A model generated the notes under the pieces. The model saw only the letters and a list, made by a program, of their open reading frames with translations. It searched no databases and had not been told where the DNA came from. Of a DNA stretch of 64,000 nucleotides, positions 1-9,109 are shown piece by piece (the stretch's first letter is position 1; the number at the start of each line of letters is the position of its first letter). The translations under genes and the position numbers were made by a program. Where the stretch lies: NCBI GenBank assembly GCA_031315915.1, contig JALDRK010000015.1, positions 1 through 64,000 of the forward strand, in the 5' to 3' direction. The DNA comes from Nitrospirales bacterium. Its GTDB lineage: Bacteria > Nitrospirota > Nitrospiria > Nitrospirales > UBA8639.

Positions 1-30
1 ATGGATCACCGGGAAAGAAATTCGGTTGAG

Positions 31-60
31 TTGACTCCGCGGGAAAGGTTCGTATCTATA
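31..60 (+). promoter_or_regulatory. Candidate promoter for lon
   Basis: A TTGACT -35-like hexamer at 31-36 is followed after 16 bases by TATCTA (53-58), or after 18 bases by TCTATA (55-60). It lies about 75 bases upstream of the lon start. No heat-shock-type (CTTGAA/CCCCAT) motif was seen. This is only a consensus match by eye. Confidence 0.3.
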
Positions 61-136
61 AGAAGGAGACATGGGAACTCCATACATGCGGTGAGAATTT
101 TCTTCTTGCTATGATGTGAATATAAAGGACTCGCAT

Positions 137-2575
137 ATGACCCAAGCCGAACAACCAGAATCAGGCATCATTGTCACTCTCCCTCTTGTTCCAGTGAAAC
201 GTACGGTGCTATTCCCGGAAACCATGGTGCCGTTTACCATCGGACGCGGACACTCCATTGCTGCAGTCGAAGCCGCCATGAATTCCGAGGAAAAATCCCT
301 CTTGATGGCGGCGCAACGGGATTCGGAAAAAGAAGACCCCGCGTTCAATGATCTCTTTCAAATCGGCACCAAAGCCGTCATCAAACAAATGGGCAGGACC
401 CCGGAAGGCCATCTCCAAATTCTGGTTCAGGGCATTGAACGGATGGTGCTTCTCAAACCCGAATCGACCGACCCTTTTTTCATGGTCCGCGCCCGTCAGC
501 TCCCTCAACCATCGGAATCCGGGACCGAGATCGAAGCGCTCCATCGCGCGCTGCAGGATCTCTTGAATCAGTTGCCGGAATTGTTGGGCACCCAAGGTGT
601 GACGGATATGGTGGCTGTTCTTCGTGCGGAGAAGAGTCCCCTTTCGGTCGCGTATCGACTTATCTCGCTCCTGAATTTGAGCATGGACCGGCTCCAAGCC
701 CTGCTCGAACAATCGGATCCTGTGGAAGTCCTGCGGCAGGTATACGCGGCGTTGTCTCACGAACTCCAAATTCTGAAGTTGCGCCACGAAATTGCCAGTC
801 AGGCTCAAGCGGAAATCGGCAAATCCCAGCGGGAATATTTCCTGCGCCAGCAACTCAAAGAAATCCAACAGGAACTGGGAGAATTGGAAACCGTTTCGGA
901 GGACAGTGAAGTTGGCGAACTGAAAACACGGATTGCGGATGCCGAGCTTCCTGAACTGGTGAAGGTCGAAGCCATGCGTGAATTGAAACGGCTGGCGAAA
1001 CTTCCGGCAGCCTCAGCCGATCATCAAGTGATTCGCAGCTATCTCGAACTGGTGCTGGAACTTCCATGGAACATTTCCACTGAAGATAATCTGGATCTGG
1101 GCAATGCCCGCTCCGTGCTGGACAAGGACCATTACGGCATTCAGGACGTGAAAGAACGGATTCTCGAGCATTTGGCCGTGTTGAAATTGAATCCTTCCGC
1201 CAAAGCCCCCATCCTTTGCCTGGTGGGGCCTCCCGGAGTCGGAAAGACCAGTCTCGGCCAATCCATTGCCCGCGCCCTGGGACGATCCTTTGAGCGGCTC
1301 AGTTTAGGCGGTCTCCACGATGAAGCGGAATTGCGGGGACATCGGCGAACTTATGTGGGGGCCATGCCCGGTCGCCTCATTCAGGCCCTTCGGCGAGCCA
1401 AAGCCAATAATCCGGTTCTGATGTTGGATGAAGTCGACAAGGTCGGGAAGGATTTTCGAGGAGATCCGGCCTCGGCCTTATTGGAGGTGTTGGATCCCGA
1501 GCAAAATCATACTTTCCGTGATAATTATCTGGACTTGCCGTTTGATCTGTCCAAAGTCATGTTCATCACCACGGCCAATTCCATGGATCCCATCTCAAAT
1601 CCCCTTTTGGATCGGATGGAAATCATTCGCCTGCATGGCTATAGCCATCAGGAGAAATTGGAAATCGCCAATCGGTACTTATGGCCGAGACGGCTGAAAG
1701 AAGCCGGCCTCACCGATCGGCCAATTACGTTAGCAAATGATGTGATTCCTCACATCATCAAGCGATACACCAGGGAAGCGGGTGTGCGGCAACTGGAGCA
1801 GATGCTGGGGCGATTGACTCGAAAGATGGCGTTACATTTAGCTGATACTCCCACGGACCAGCCGGTCGGTTCTCTGAGCATTCGGCAGGAAGAGCTGGGA
1901 GAATGGTTGGGAATTGAACGGTTCATGCCTGAAGAAGCTCGGAAAACGCTCCCGGTTGGCGTGGCCACCGGCTTGGCCTGGACGGAATCAGGCGGGGATG
2001 TCCTCTATGTGGAGAGTTCACTGCTGCCAGGAGGAAGCGACCTGACGATCACCGGACATATTGGCGAAGTCATGCAGGAATCGGCCCAGGCAGCGAGAAG
2101 CTATTTATGGTCGAGGGCGAAGTCTCTCGGCATAGAGCCGCCCGTGTTTAAAGACAATGGCATGCATATACATGTACCGGAAGGGGCTATTCCCAAAGAT
2201 GGTCCATCGGCCGGAGTCACCATGGCTACGGCACTGGGATCGTTACTCCTCGGAATTCCGGTTCGCAAAGATACCGCCATGACGGGGGAATGCAGTTTGA
2301 GTGGATTAGTGTTGCCCGTGGGCGGGATCAAAGAAAAACTTCTGGCAGCCCATCGTATCGGAATCCGGCGTATCATTTTACCGAGAGCCAATCAAAAAGA
2401 CTTGAAGGACGTTCCTGAAACCGTGCGGTCGGACTTGGAGGTCATTTTGGTGGAATCCATCGAAGAGGTTCTGAAACAGGTCCTCGCCCGCACGCCGGAA
2501 TTTCCGCCGGTAGAGAAAGGCAATGTGGCATCTCAATCAAATCCCGGTAGCCCTTTTCCTTTGCCGTTGAACTAA
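137..2575 (+). CDS. lon: ATP-dependent Lon protease
   Basis: Cytosolic AAA+ serine protease that degrades misfolded and regulatory proteins. The 812-residue product has the full Lon layout: an N-terminal substrate-binding domain (to about residue 200), a coiled region, an AAA+ module with Walker A GPPGVGKT near residue 363 and Walker B LMLDEVDK near 430, and a C-terminal protease domain. The catalytic Ser lies in KDGPSAGV near 691 and the Lys in GGIKEK near 733, the Ser-Lys dyad of the family. A GTG at 116 would add seven residues. The ATG at 137 is preferred because AAAGGA sits 7 bases upstream. The gene stands alone, with a convergent lipoprotein gene downstream. Length and motifs are intact, so it is expected to be functional. 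Confidence 0.97.
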   Translation: MTQAEQPESGIIVTLPLVPVKRTVLFPETMVPFTIGRGHSIAAVEAAMNSEEKSLLMAAQRDSEKEDPAFNDLFQIGTKAVIKQMGRTPEGHLQILVQGIERMVLLKPESTDPFFMVRARQLPQPSESGTEIEALHRALQDLLNQLPELLGTQGVTDMVAVLRAEKSPLSVAYRLISLLNLSMDRLQALLEQSDPVEVLRQVYAALSHELQILKLRHEIASQAQAEIGKSQREYFLRQQLKEIQQELGELETVSEDSEVGELKTRIADAELPELVKVEAMRELKRLAKLPAASADHQVIRSYLELVLELPWNISTEDNLDLGNARSVLDKDHYGIQDVKERILEHLAVLKLNPSAKAPILCLVGPPGVGKTSLGQSIARALGRSFERLSLGGLHDEAELRGHRRTYVGAMPGRLIQALRRAKANNPVLMLDEVDKVGKDFRGDPASALLEVLDPEQNHTFRDNYLDLPFDLSKVMFITTANSMDPISNPLLDRMEIIRLHGYSHQEKLEIANRYLWPRRLKEAGLTDRPITLANDVIPHIIKRYTREAGVRQLEQMLGRLTRKMALHLADTPTDQPVGSLSIRQEELGEWLGIERFMPEEARKTLPVGVATGLAWTESGGDVLYVESSLLPGGSDLTITGHIGEVMQESAQAARSYLWSRAKSLGIEPPVFKDNGMHIHVPEGAIPKDGPSAGVTMATALGSLLLGIPVRKDTAMTGECSLSGLVLPVGGIKEKLLAAHRIGIRRIILPRANQKDLKDVPETVRSDLEVILVESIEEVLKQVLARTPEFPPVEKGNVASQSNPGSPFPLPLN

Positions 2576-2604
2576 CACGGGCACAATACATTCACGGCGA
2601 AGAT

Positions 2605-3051
2605 CTACTTTCCCGTCGTCCTCACCCCGGGAAGAGCTTTCAAAGAAAACTCTCCCCCTGGCGCAAGGGGATTGGCATCACTGCCAATACGGGTATACCA
2701 CCATTTGCCTTGGGCCACAGGAGAGTTATTAAAAAAGATTAACTCGAATTTTCCTTCACGGTCATTTTCAGCCTGATACCACTTGCCTTTCCAGACCCCA
2801 TCTTTCAACTCAATCGTCTCGAAGTGACCTTGTTTCCAATCATAATCCCCCCGGCCCTGGTCATCCAGTTTTAGAGGAAATGAACCGTTAGAATCCACGT
2901 ACTCCCACACACCAGCCAATTCTTCAATCGTTTGGGGAACAATCGCTGGGTCGCCTCCCGTCGAAGGAATCGATTGGGGCCCTCCTGTGCAAGCCACAAT
3001 TCCTAGGGTACCCACCACGTAACACATCAATATCCTTATCCTATTCCACAT
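2605..3051 (-). CDS. Hypothetical lipoprotein
   Basis: A 148-residue product starting with a short basic region, a hydrophobic stretch and a lipobox ending in IVAC (Cys21), so it should be a lipid-anchored envelope protein. The mature part is rich in Trp, Gly, Lys and charged residues and reads like a small beta-rich domain (GVWEY, GKWYQAE, GKWWYTR). I do not recognise the family. AAGGATGAATC precedes the ATG and supports the start. It is convergent with lon, 29 bases away, and seems monocistronic. Confidence 0.75.
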   Translation of the reverse strand: MWNRIRILMCYVVGTLGIVACTGGPQSIPSTGGDPAIVPQTIEELAGVWEYVDSNGSFPLKLDDQGRGDYDWKQGHFETIELKDGVWKGKWYQAENDREGKFELIFFNNSPVAQGKWWYTRIGSDANPLAPGGEFSLKALPGVRTTGK

Positions 3052-3274
3052 GATTCATCCTTTGTTACAGTCTTATTAATATATACAGACACGCTCATGG
3101 TGCCTCTCAACTTCAACCAGGTGTAGATGGAGAATCAGCAATCTAACGGGGGATTTGGGGACACGAGGCCCTTTTCATTCTTATGATTGTACCAAACTTG
3201 GCCGAAATGAAAAGGAGACACTCGGGCCTCCCTCTCCGTTACCTAAGGAACACCACTCACCCTACACTCATGTC

Positions 3275-4388
3275 ATGGCACTAAGCCCAAGCATCACCTG
3301 CCCACAATGCGGGTCTCGGACCACCGGGCTGGATACCTGCACGACATGCGGAACGCCCCGACCAAATGCTGATGAGATAAATCCGCGACCACAGGCTCCC
3401 TTCACCTCTTCCCCGGCTCTAGAAGAAAAGGCTCCCGCCGTCCCAACCGTCCCTCCGCCATTGCCGATCGATCATGCTCACAATCATTCACGTCTCCATC
3501 CCATTTTGGGGGCACACAGACAGACCCTATTTGCATTTTCATCACGAATACCTTTTTCACGATCTTGACCCTGGGATCTATGCCTTTGGGGCCGTGTGCA
3601 CTCGGGGTAACACAGCCAAACCAGTTTTTCCGCTAAAATCCGGTTTGCCTATCATGGGACAGGCAAAGAACTGATGATGGGATGGTCGAAAGCTTTTATC
3701 GTCTTTGGACTGCCCTATCTATCACTCAGCCTGATTCCCAGCATATGGCCTCAATTCCCTGATTGGATTCCCAATCTGTTAGCCGGCACACTGATTCTTT
3801 TCTTTATCCCTGTCGCAGTGGTCGGAGCGCATCGCTACCGGCTATCGAACCTCATTGGGTACTATCCGTTTTTCCTTTCGCGGAAGATTTTGATTACTAT
3901 AAATATGGACAGCGGGTTCTTTACTGACGTTGTGACTCTGGGACTCTGTTTTCATTCGTCTTCGAGAACACTCTTGCAAGATGCTTTCTGGTGTGTCATA
4001 CCTTTTTGGTACCCATCCGCTCTCTCTGATACTCATGGCACCGGAAAGGGAATGTGGTTGATTTAAGGGCAAAGCCAATATGGGGATGGTGCCGTTGATC
4101 AGAGCCTGGTGATCTGGAGAGCGCCAAATCGAGGCATTCCCCTCATGTGCTCCAAATGGACGCCCGACGCGGCAAGAGATATCTACATCATTTACCGTCG
4201 GCTGTATCCTCTTCCTTGTACCACTACGGTGCTATCTCCAAGTAGCCAAACAGCGATATATGTGGAATCATAGCGGTATTGGACAATCCGGTTTTCGCTT
4301 TACGGCATCAATTTGGAATCTCATGGAATTGCGCGTGACCAATTTTTTCATGTTGATTCTGACCTTGATTGGTCTATGGGTTCAGTAG
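3275..4388 (+). pseudogene. Decayed zinc-ribbon / DUF898 (YjgN-like) membrane protein gene
   Basis: The first frame starts at ATG 3275 and encodes a zinc ribbon (CPQCGS...CTTCGTPRP) followed by a Pro-rich linker. Reading then jumps frames repeatedly. About 3510-3590 encodes pieces like FITNTFFTILTLG and IYAF. About 3674-3880 encodes hydrophobic segments and HRYRLSN. About 3860-3940 encodes DFDYYKYGQRVL, and 4240-4388 encodes a tail with FRFTAS, LMELRVTNFF and LTLIGLWVQ before TAG. Joined across frames these match the multi-TM DUF898 family. At least four indels are needed, so this is genuine decay rather than one sequencing error. DUF898 genes often neighbour M48 peptidase genes, as here. Extent is approximate. 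Confidence 0.7.
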
Positions 4389-4630
4389 ATTCTACCAATT
4401 TTTGTATTACCACATTTAAGCCTACCCGGGTCCCGTGAACTTTCAGGACATTCAGCAGGAAGCCCGATGTCCCCCACTGTGAGGGCTTATTGTCACTTTG
4501 ATGCAGGATTGATATTGATAACAATAATCTTCAGCTCAAAGAATTCAACACGTCCAACTTTCATTCTTTTCCAGCTTTGTCATCATTGCGTGCTTTTTCA
4601 TAAAGTCGTTCCTATGGCCTATCCAACCGA

Positions 4631-5734
4631 ATGGAATGCTCCTATTACGACGGTCGTTCACCAATCCCTCGACATGTTCGAGTGACCGTGGAACCCTCCG
4701 GATTGACCCTGAAAGTGCCGGGTGGCACAACCCGTTTTTGGGGTTATCAGGAACTTCGTCAAACTCAGGGACGCTATTCGGGTGAGGAAGTCCGGCTGGA
4801 ACGGGGCAGCGGCATCGACGAAACTTTGGTTGTCCCCAACCCCGGCATTCTGCTAGCCATTCATCAAGAAGGCGGTACCCGCACCTCCCATTTACATCAC
4901 CCCGGGACTCGAGGGCGTCGCGTTTTCCTGACGATCCTCGCGGCCTTGGCTTGTGTGCCGGTCATCTATGCCATTTTTTCTTGGGGCATTCCGGGATTGG
5001 CAGGCCCCATTACCAAGGCGATTCCTATTTCCTGGGAAATCCGGCTTGGGGAATTTGTCATACAGGAATTCACCAAAAACCATGCCGCCTGTGACGATCC
5101 TGAACTCACGGCCAATATTGAAACTATCATGATGTCATTGACCAACCCCCTGACTCAGTCGCCCTACTCATTCCGCGTGACGGTAGTGGATAGTCCTATG
5201 GTGAATGCGCTGGCTGCTCCAGGAGGAAATATTATCGTATTTCGAGGATTACTGGAAGATACGGATCGTCCCGAGGAATTAGCCGGCGTGCTGGCTCATG
5301 AAATTCAGCATGTTCGACTTCGGCATGGCATGCGACTCATCGTGCAGCATATGTCAATGGCTGTTATCATCGCGGCCCTCAGCGGAGATACCAGCGGAAT
5401 GCTATCCTACGGATTGCAAGCTGCCCAGACGTTACAGAGTCTTTCATATGGTCGGGAGGCCGAACATCAGGCCGATGAGGAAGGCCTGAGTCTTCTCCTG
5501 CAAGCGCACATTGATCCGAATGGGATGATGACCTTCTTTTCGAAACTCAGTCAGGCACAACGTGACAATTCACCCCTTCGCTATCTTTCCACCCATCCCT
5601 CGACAGAGGAGCGCATACGCCATCTGGAGAATTTGCTGCCGGCCCAAATCCCGCAGATTCAACCTTTCCCATTCGCAAAGAACTGGGAACATATCCGCAG
5701 CCTGTGCGGGAACACGACACCCTCTACCAGGTAA
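4631..5734 (+). CDS. M48 family zinc metallopeptidase
   Basis: Membrane-anchored zinc protease of the M48 (HtpX/Oma1-like) family. The 367-residue product has an N-terminal domain of about 90 residues beginning CSYYDGRSP, a transmembrane segment at about 98-118, then a periplasmic catalytic domain. The zinc site is HEIQH at about 223-227, with the third ligand Glu in REAEHQADEEG near 276. The C-terminus carries the usual TH-P-S-T-EERI motif. It follows the decayed DUF898 gene, a common partner. The start is uncertain. ATG 4631 opens this frame, while an ATG at 4614 in another frame reads MAYPTEWN and could be the native N-terminus joined by a one-base change. The catalytic part is intact. Confidence 0.9.
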   Translation: MECSYYDGRSPIPRHVRVTVEPSGLTLKVPGGTTRFWGYQELRQTQGRYSGEEVRLERGSGIDETLVVPNPGILLAIHQEGGTRTSHLHHPGTRGRRVFLTILAALACVPVIYAIFSWGIPGLAGPITKAIPISWEIRLGEFVIQEFTKNHAACDDPELTANIETIMMSLTNPLTQSPYSFRVTVVDSPMVNALAAPGGNIIVFRGLLEDTDRPEELAGVLAHEIQHVRLRHGMRLIVQHMSMAVIIAALSGDTSGMLSYGLQAAQTLQSLSYGREAEHQADEEGLSLLLQAHIDPNGMMTFFSKLSQAQRDNSPLRYLSTHPSTEERIRHLENLLPAQIPQIQPFPFAKNWEHIRSLCGNTTPSTR

Positions 5735-5930
5735 GGCTTCAGGGTCCATTATTTTTCCTACATGTTTTCCTTGATCAGTGGGAGTAATCAGTAGGTAAAA
5801 ATGGGAATGAATTTCCCATTCGAAATGTCTGGAAGCAGGAGGTGAGTCGGTTTCGTTTTCTGCCATTCTCCAGAGTGCCGGCAGAGACATAAGCAACTGG
5901 AGAATGATGGGAAACACATCTGTCTGTGGC

Positions 5931-6215
5931 CTACATTTTCCGAAAGGAAATGTGATCCTTATATTCCTGAATGGCCGCGCCCAATGCCTTCGACCCCAAT
6001 GGAATATTCGCCTCTAACGCATCCTCAACCGCCGGATCGTCAATCAACACTTCATAGCGTTCATGTTGATTGGTCAAGACCATGCCCTTTTCCACTTGCC
6101 GGGGCATATAGATTTCCGTCCACACTTCTTTTTCAACCAGACACACATCCCGAAATCGCTCGTATAACAACGCCAACCGTTCTTGATCCGTAATGCTCAG
6201 TGGATTATTTTCCAT
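5931..6215 (-). CDS. Conserved small hypothetical protein
   Basis: A 94-residue soluble acidic protein starting MENNPLSITDQERL. The frame extends upstream to 6293, but the ATG at 6215 has GAGGG just upstream and gives a sensible N-terminus. There is no signal peptide or membrane segment and I recognise no motif. The C-terminal part (VEDALEANIPLGSKALGAAIQEYKD in outline) looks helical. Function unknown. Confidence 0.6.
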   Translation of the reverse strand: MENNPLSITDQERLALLYERFRDVCLVEKEVWTEIYMPRQVEKGMVLTNQHERYEVLIDDPAVEDALEANIPLGSKALGAAIQEYKDHISFRKM

Positions 6216-6536
6216 GGATCCCTCACTTTCAGATAACCCTGCAGTGTACACATTTACATCAACCACGGTGTACATACCCAATTTCACACACACGATTCAA
6301 GGGCTCACGAGAAACCACGCGCAAAGAAGCATCTTCATTCTACCCCAAGCAGGATTCTGACAATTATTACCCGGAGCGCTATTCGGCAATCAATTCTCGC
6401 ATTTCACCAGAGCCTGAAGCCTTCAGACGACTCAAGCAAGCACCTCTATGGGCTGCGATAACCAAGGTTTCCGGACAGGCTATAAGTAGGATGGAAATGA
6501 TCGGACCCAAGAGTCCCAGAGGAATACGACTTGGGC
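6216..6536. other. Intergenic region without supported gene
   Basis: About 320 bases between two minus-strand genes. Short plus-strand frames here have no ribosome site and look like shadows. A weak inverted repeat (CCCAAG ... CTTGGG, about 6508-6536) lies at the end of the upstream PAS gene but lacks a T-run. Nothing else was seen. Confidence 0.4.
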
Positions 6537-6983
6537 CTATACCCGTGCCACGTCTTGAAGAAACGCGAGCGATGGATCTTTGGGAGAAAGCATGATTACC
6601 GGACGACCATCCATGAAATGATCGGTAATAAAACCCATCACCCCGGACTGAAATGGAAACAAACGGACGACCGCCACACGGGTCTCCTGCCGTTTCGAAA
6701 AGATCAATTGGAGATCCCGAGGAGATTGGGTAACCAACGTTCGACGAAACGCGTGCTGAAGGGTTCGGCCAGCCTCTCTGGGAAGGGCCTCCTGAATGGA
6801 CTTCCCCAGAATATTTTCACCACCCAGCAAATGCTGGCAAGGCACGGGAAAGAAGCAATCTTCGTAGATCCCTTTGAAATTCCAACGAAAAATTTTATGC
6901 GGAAAAATGAACGCTTGCTCTGGGCGAAAGATCTGGCTCAGAAACGATTCCCATGAGGCCTGTGACCATCGTGACATAGACAT
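6537..6983 (-). CDS. Single PAS-domain protein
   Basis: A 148-residue protein with the order of a PAS sensor fold: a helical N-cap (SWESFLSQIF), short strands, a GKSIQEALP-type turn (the G+S..E.LP signature after the PAS helix), helices (LQHAFRRTL) and three beta strands ending VMGFITDHF. No kinase, GGDEF or HTH domain follows, so it may be a stand-alone sensor or adaptor. The frame opens at 7004, but GGGAGGG lies just before the ATG at 6983, preferred here. The PAS assignment rests on pattern only. Confidence 0.6.
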   Translation of the reverse strand: MSMSRWSQASWESFLSQIFRPEQAFIFPHKIFRWNFKGIYEDCFFPVPCQHLLGGENILGKSIQEALPREAGRTLQHAFRRTLVTQSPRDLQLIFSKRQETRVAVVRLFPFQSGVMGFITDHFMDGRPVIMLSPKDPSLAFLQDVARV

Positions 6984-7064
6984 GAAACCCTCCCTGGTTT
7001 CCATCTAATGATTGAATACTGTAGGTCAAAAAGCCTTAAGTAATCAAGGAGGGAAGCTTTTTGG

Positions 7065-7688
7065 TTACTTCCCAAAAACAGTCACCCAGGGATCCTGTCC
7101 AAGAACCCAGAGATAAAAAAACGTTGCCAACCAGCCATGATAGAGGCCCAACGGCCAGAGGTTCCGATAGCGAATATACAGTGGGATAAACACACACGCC
7201 AGTAGCCCCGTCGCTGCCATGAGCACCCAATCGGGATAATGCACTACCGCAAACAAGATCACGCCTGCCGACATGGCTATGCAGAGCCTAAATTGGGGAA
7301 AAATTTTCAACAGGTTGGCGACACCAAGCGCCTGCACCAGAAACTGTTGAAGAATTCCCCATACAGGATAGAGCACCAACAGAAACAGCATGTGTCCCTG
7401 CCAGAGCATTTTTCCGTTCGACACTGCATACCAGGCCATCACACCGGTCGCGACGACAAAGAGCACGGTCGGCAAGAAAAAAGCCTCTAGAAGATTGTCG
7501 GTACGAAAACCCCAGTTTTCCCAGGCCTTTGGATCACGACCAACCTTCCGGACAATATAAACCGTCCAAAATACACTTGCCAACGCAATGAACAAGCCCT
7601 TGACACCAAAATACTTAAACAGAAGGTGCCCAACCCCCGTCCCCACCACTGCTCCCAATTCCATTACCGGCAATCGGAATGGTGCCAT
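7065..7688 (-). CDS. CPBP/Abi-like multi-pass membrane protein
   Basis: A 207-residue integral membrane protein with about six hydrophobic segments. The C-terminal half resembles the CPBP (CAAX protease/bacteriocin-processing) fold: a motif-1 position WGILQQFLVQ, a motif-2-like FAVVHYPDW and a later LYHGW. The catalytic Glu-Glu pair of canonical CPBP proteases (EExxxR) reads QQFLVQ here, so proteolytic activity is doubtful. The ATG at 7688 has AAAGGG upstream. No operon partner is evident. It could be a non-proteolytic relative. Confidence 0.65.
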   Translation of the reverse strand: MAPFRLPVMELGAVVGTGVGHLLFKYFGVKGLFIALASVFWTVYIVRKVGRDPKAWENWGFRTDNLLEAFFLPTVLFVVATGVMAWYAVSNGKMLWQGHMLFLLVLYPVWGILQQFLVQALGVANLLKIFPQFRLCIAMSAGVILFAVVHYPDWVLMAATGLLACVFIPLYIRYRNLWPLGLYHGWLATFFYLWVLGQDPWVTVFGK

Positions 7689-7929
7689 AGCCCTTTCCAG
7701 GAGACGATTCTTAACAGGGAGACCTCTCTGATTCGCGTATCCTCTTTGTTAACACGTTCAATAAGCGTGAACACGCAATCCATGATTATGGCAATTCTGG
7801 CGATACCCCCGACAAAACAGGAAATAGGTATTTTGTCGATTGAAGCCTCGTAAAAATCGGGACCCTATGAATCAATATCTGTTCAACACTGGAAAAGGTC
7901 GAAATCACGTCAGTTCGCTTACAAAAATT

Positions 7930-8727
7930 TTAAGGCACGATACACGGCACAACACCCTTAATATTCGTCCCATTCAAGTGAACATTTCGCAATCGTGCCT
8001 TAACGAGGCATTTCCACTTATCGTTTGCATCCTTTCGGCCTTCGAGCCGAATACGATAGTGTTGCCCTTCTTTGAGATTAGGAATGACATAAAAATTGTT
8101 TTCGAAATTCCGAACTTTTTGGTTCACCTCGCACGCATTCGTAAAGGTATCACCCCAATCCTTCCAGCAGATTTTCCACTTATCGTACTTATCGGGCTGT
8201 ACACTCCACGTCACCTTGATATCACAAGTCCCTTTATCGAAATCGCAGGAATGCCCACCCTCATACCCATCAGGGCCGGTGGTGAGCCACACAGACAAGG
8301 GGCCCTTTTCATTATGCGGAGGTTCGTAGGGTTCGCTTTCACCCTCCTGCTGCGGAAGGTCGGCCGGGCAATCCGGGTCACTCGAACACACCGAAAAATT
8401 ACAGACATTATCCAATCCACAGGGAGGAGGGCCATCAGGAGAGTCCAGCGCCGCAAGGCGCATGGGCATATCTTTTTGACAATCCCTTTCTGGAGAATCA
8501 CTGCGACTTGAGACATCCCTGCTCCGAGAAAGGCCTGTAGACCTTAACGTAATGGATTTGGACGTATCCATTACACTTTGTACAAATGAGAACTCCGATC
8601 GGTCACCTTCCAAAGCCAGAACATCTGTTGTCATGTAACTTTCACCATAGACAACGCATGGTACACTGAGTCCCAAAACCCATGCCAAGACCATACGGAT
8701 TCGAAATTGCAATTTTTGCATTGTCAT
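7930..8727 (-). CDS. Secreted fibronectin-III-like Cys-rich protein
   Basis: A 265-residue exported protein with signal peptide MQKLQF...VVYGES (cleavage near 30). The middle is low-complexity with a Cys-rich patch (CGLDNVCNFSVCSSDPDC). From about 140 on there is a beta-sandwich-like domain (VTWSVQPDKYDKWKICW ... YRIRLEGRK) resembling an FN3 fold. AAGGAG precedes the ATG at 8727. It begins a run of minus-strand exported proteins to 14.7 kb. Function unknown; adhesion or binding is only a guess from the fold. Confidence 0.7.
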   Translation of the reverse strand: MTMQKLQFRIRMVLAWVLGLSVPCVVYGESYMTTDVLALEGDRSEFSFVQSVMDTSKSITLRSTGLSRSRDVSSRSDSPERDCQKDMPMRLAALDSPDGPPPCGLDNVCNFSVCSSDPDCPADLPQQEGESEPYEPPHNEKGPLSVWLTTGPDGYEGGHSCDFDKGTCDIKVTWSVQPDKYDKWKICWKDWGDTFTNACEVNQKVRNFENNFYVIPNLKEGQHYRIRLEGRKDANDKWKCLVKARLRNVHLNGTNIKGVVPCIVP

Positions 8728-8835
8728 TTTTCTCCTTTCTTTGTTCTTTAAGGGCTCAGGTCAGGTCTTGCTTACCGGCAAAGCCTGACCTGACTGATAG
8801 GAAATCTCCTTATTCCGTGATACAATAATCGTCGA

Positions 8836-9072
8836 TCACAAATTGAGTGGCCCCGCCCATCGTCCAATTTCGATCGTGTCTCCACCGCCTTCCGCATTCA
8901 CAGCCTCCGGAATGGTCGCATACGTGCAGCTGGAGGGACAGACATCCAAGGACGCTGCCTGAACCATCGTGGCTCCCAACACCAACCAGAAACACCTGAT
9001 AGCAGCACGATGGAAGCCTTTTGAAAAACCGTGAATCAGTTGTGAACGTGAATAAGATATATGAATGTTCAT
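8836..9072 (-). CDS. Truncated secreted beta-helix-type protein
   Basis: A 78-residue product with a strong ribosome site (GAAGGAGT) before ATG 9072 and a signal-peptide-like stretch ending VQA near 39. The mature start CPSSCTYATIPEAVN...GGGDTIEIG is the typical opening of right-handed beta-helix (pectate-lyase-like) proteins, which normally continue for several hundred residues. Here it stops after GPLNL. In the +1 frame the reading continues MGGATQFVIDDYCITE to 8810, so a frameshift near 8870 is also possible. Either way only a fragment of the expected protein is present. Probably non-functional. Confidence 0.5.
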   Translation of the reverse strand: MNIHISYSRSQLIHGFSKGFHRAAIRCFWLVLGATMVQAASLDVCPSSCTYATIPEAVNAEGGGDTIEIGRWAGPLNL

Positions 9073-9109
9073 ATCTGACTCCTTCTATTGTCAGCGAACA
9101 TCGGGGCAG

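Noticed and set aside
71..94. Seven-codon ORF with AGAAGGAG upstream before lon
   Set aside because: The likely transcription start (about 66) would cut into its ribosome site, and there is no sign of a leader-peptide mechanism.
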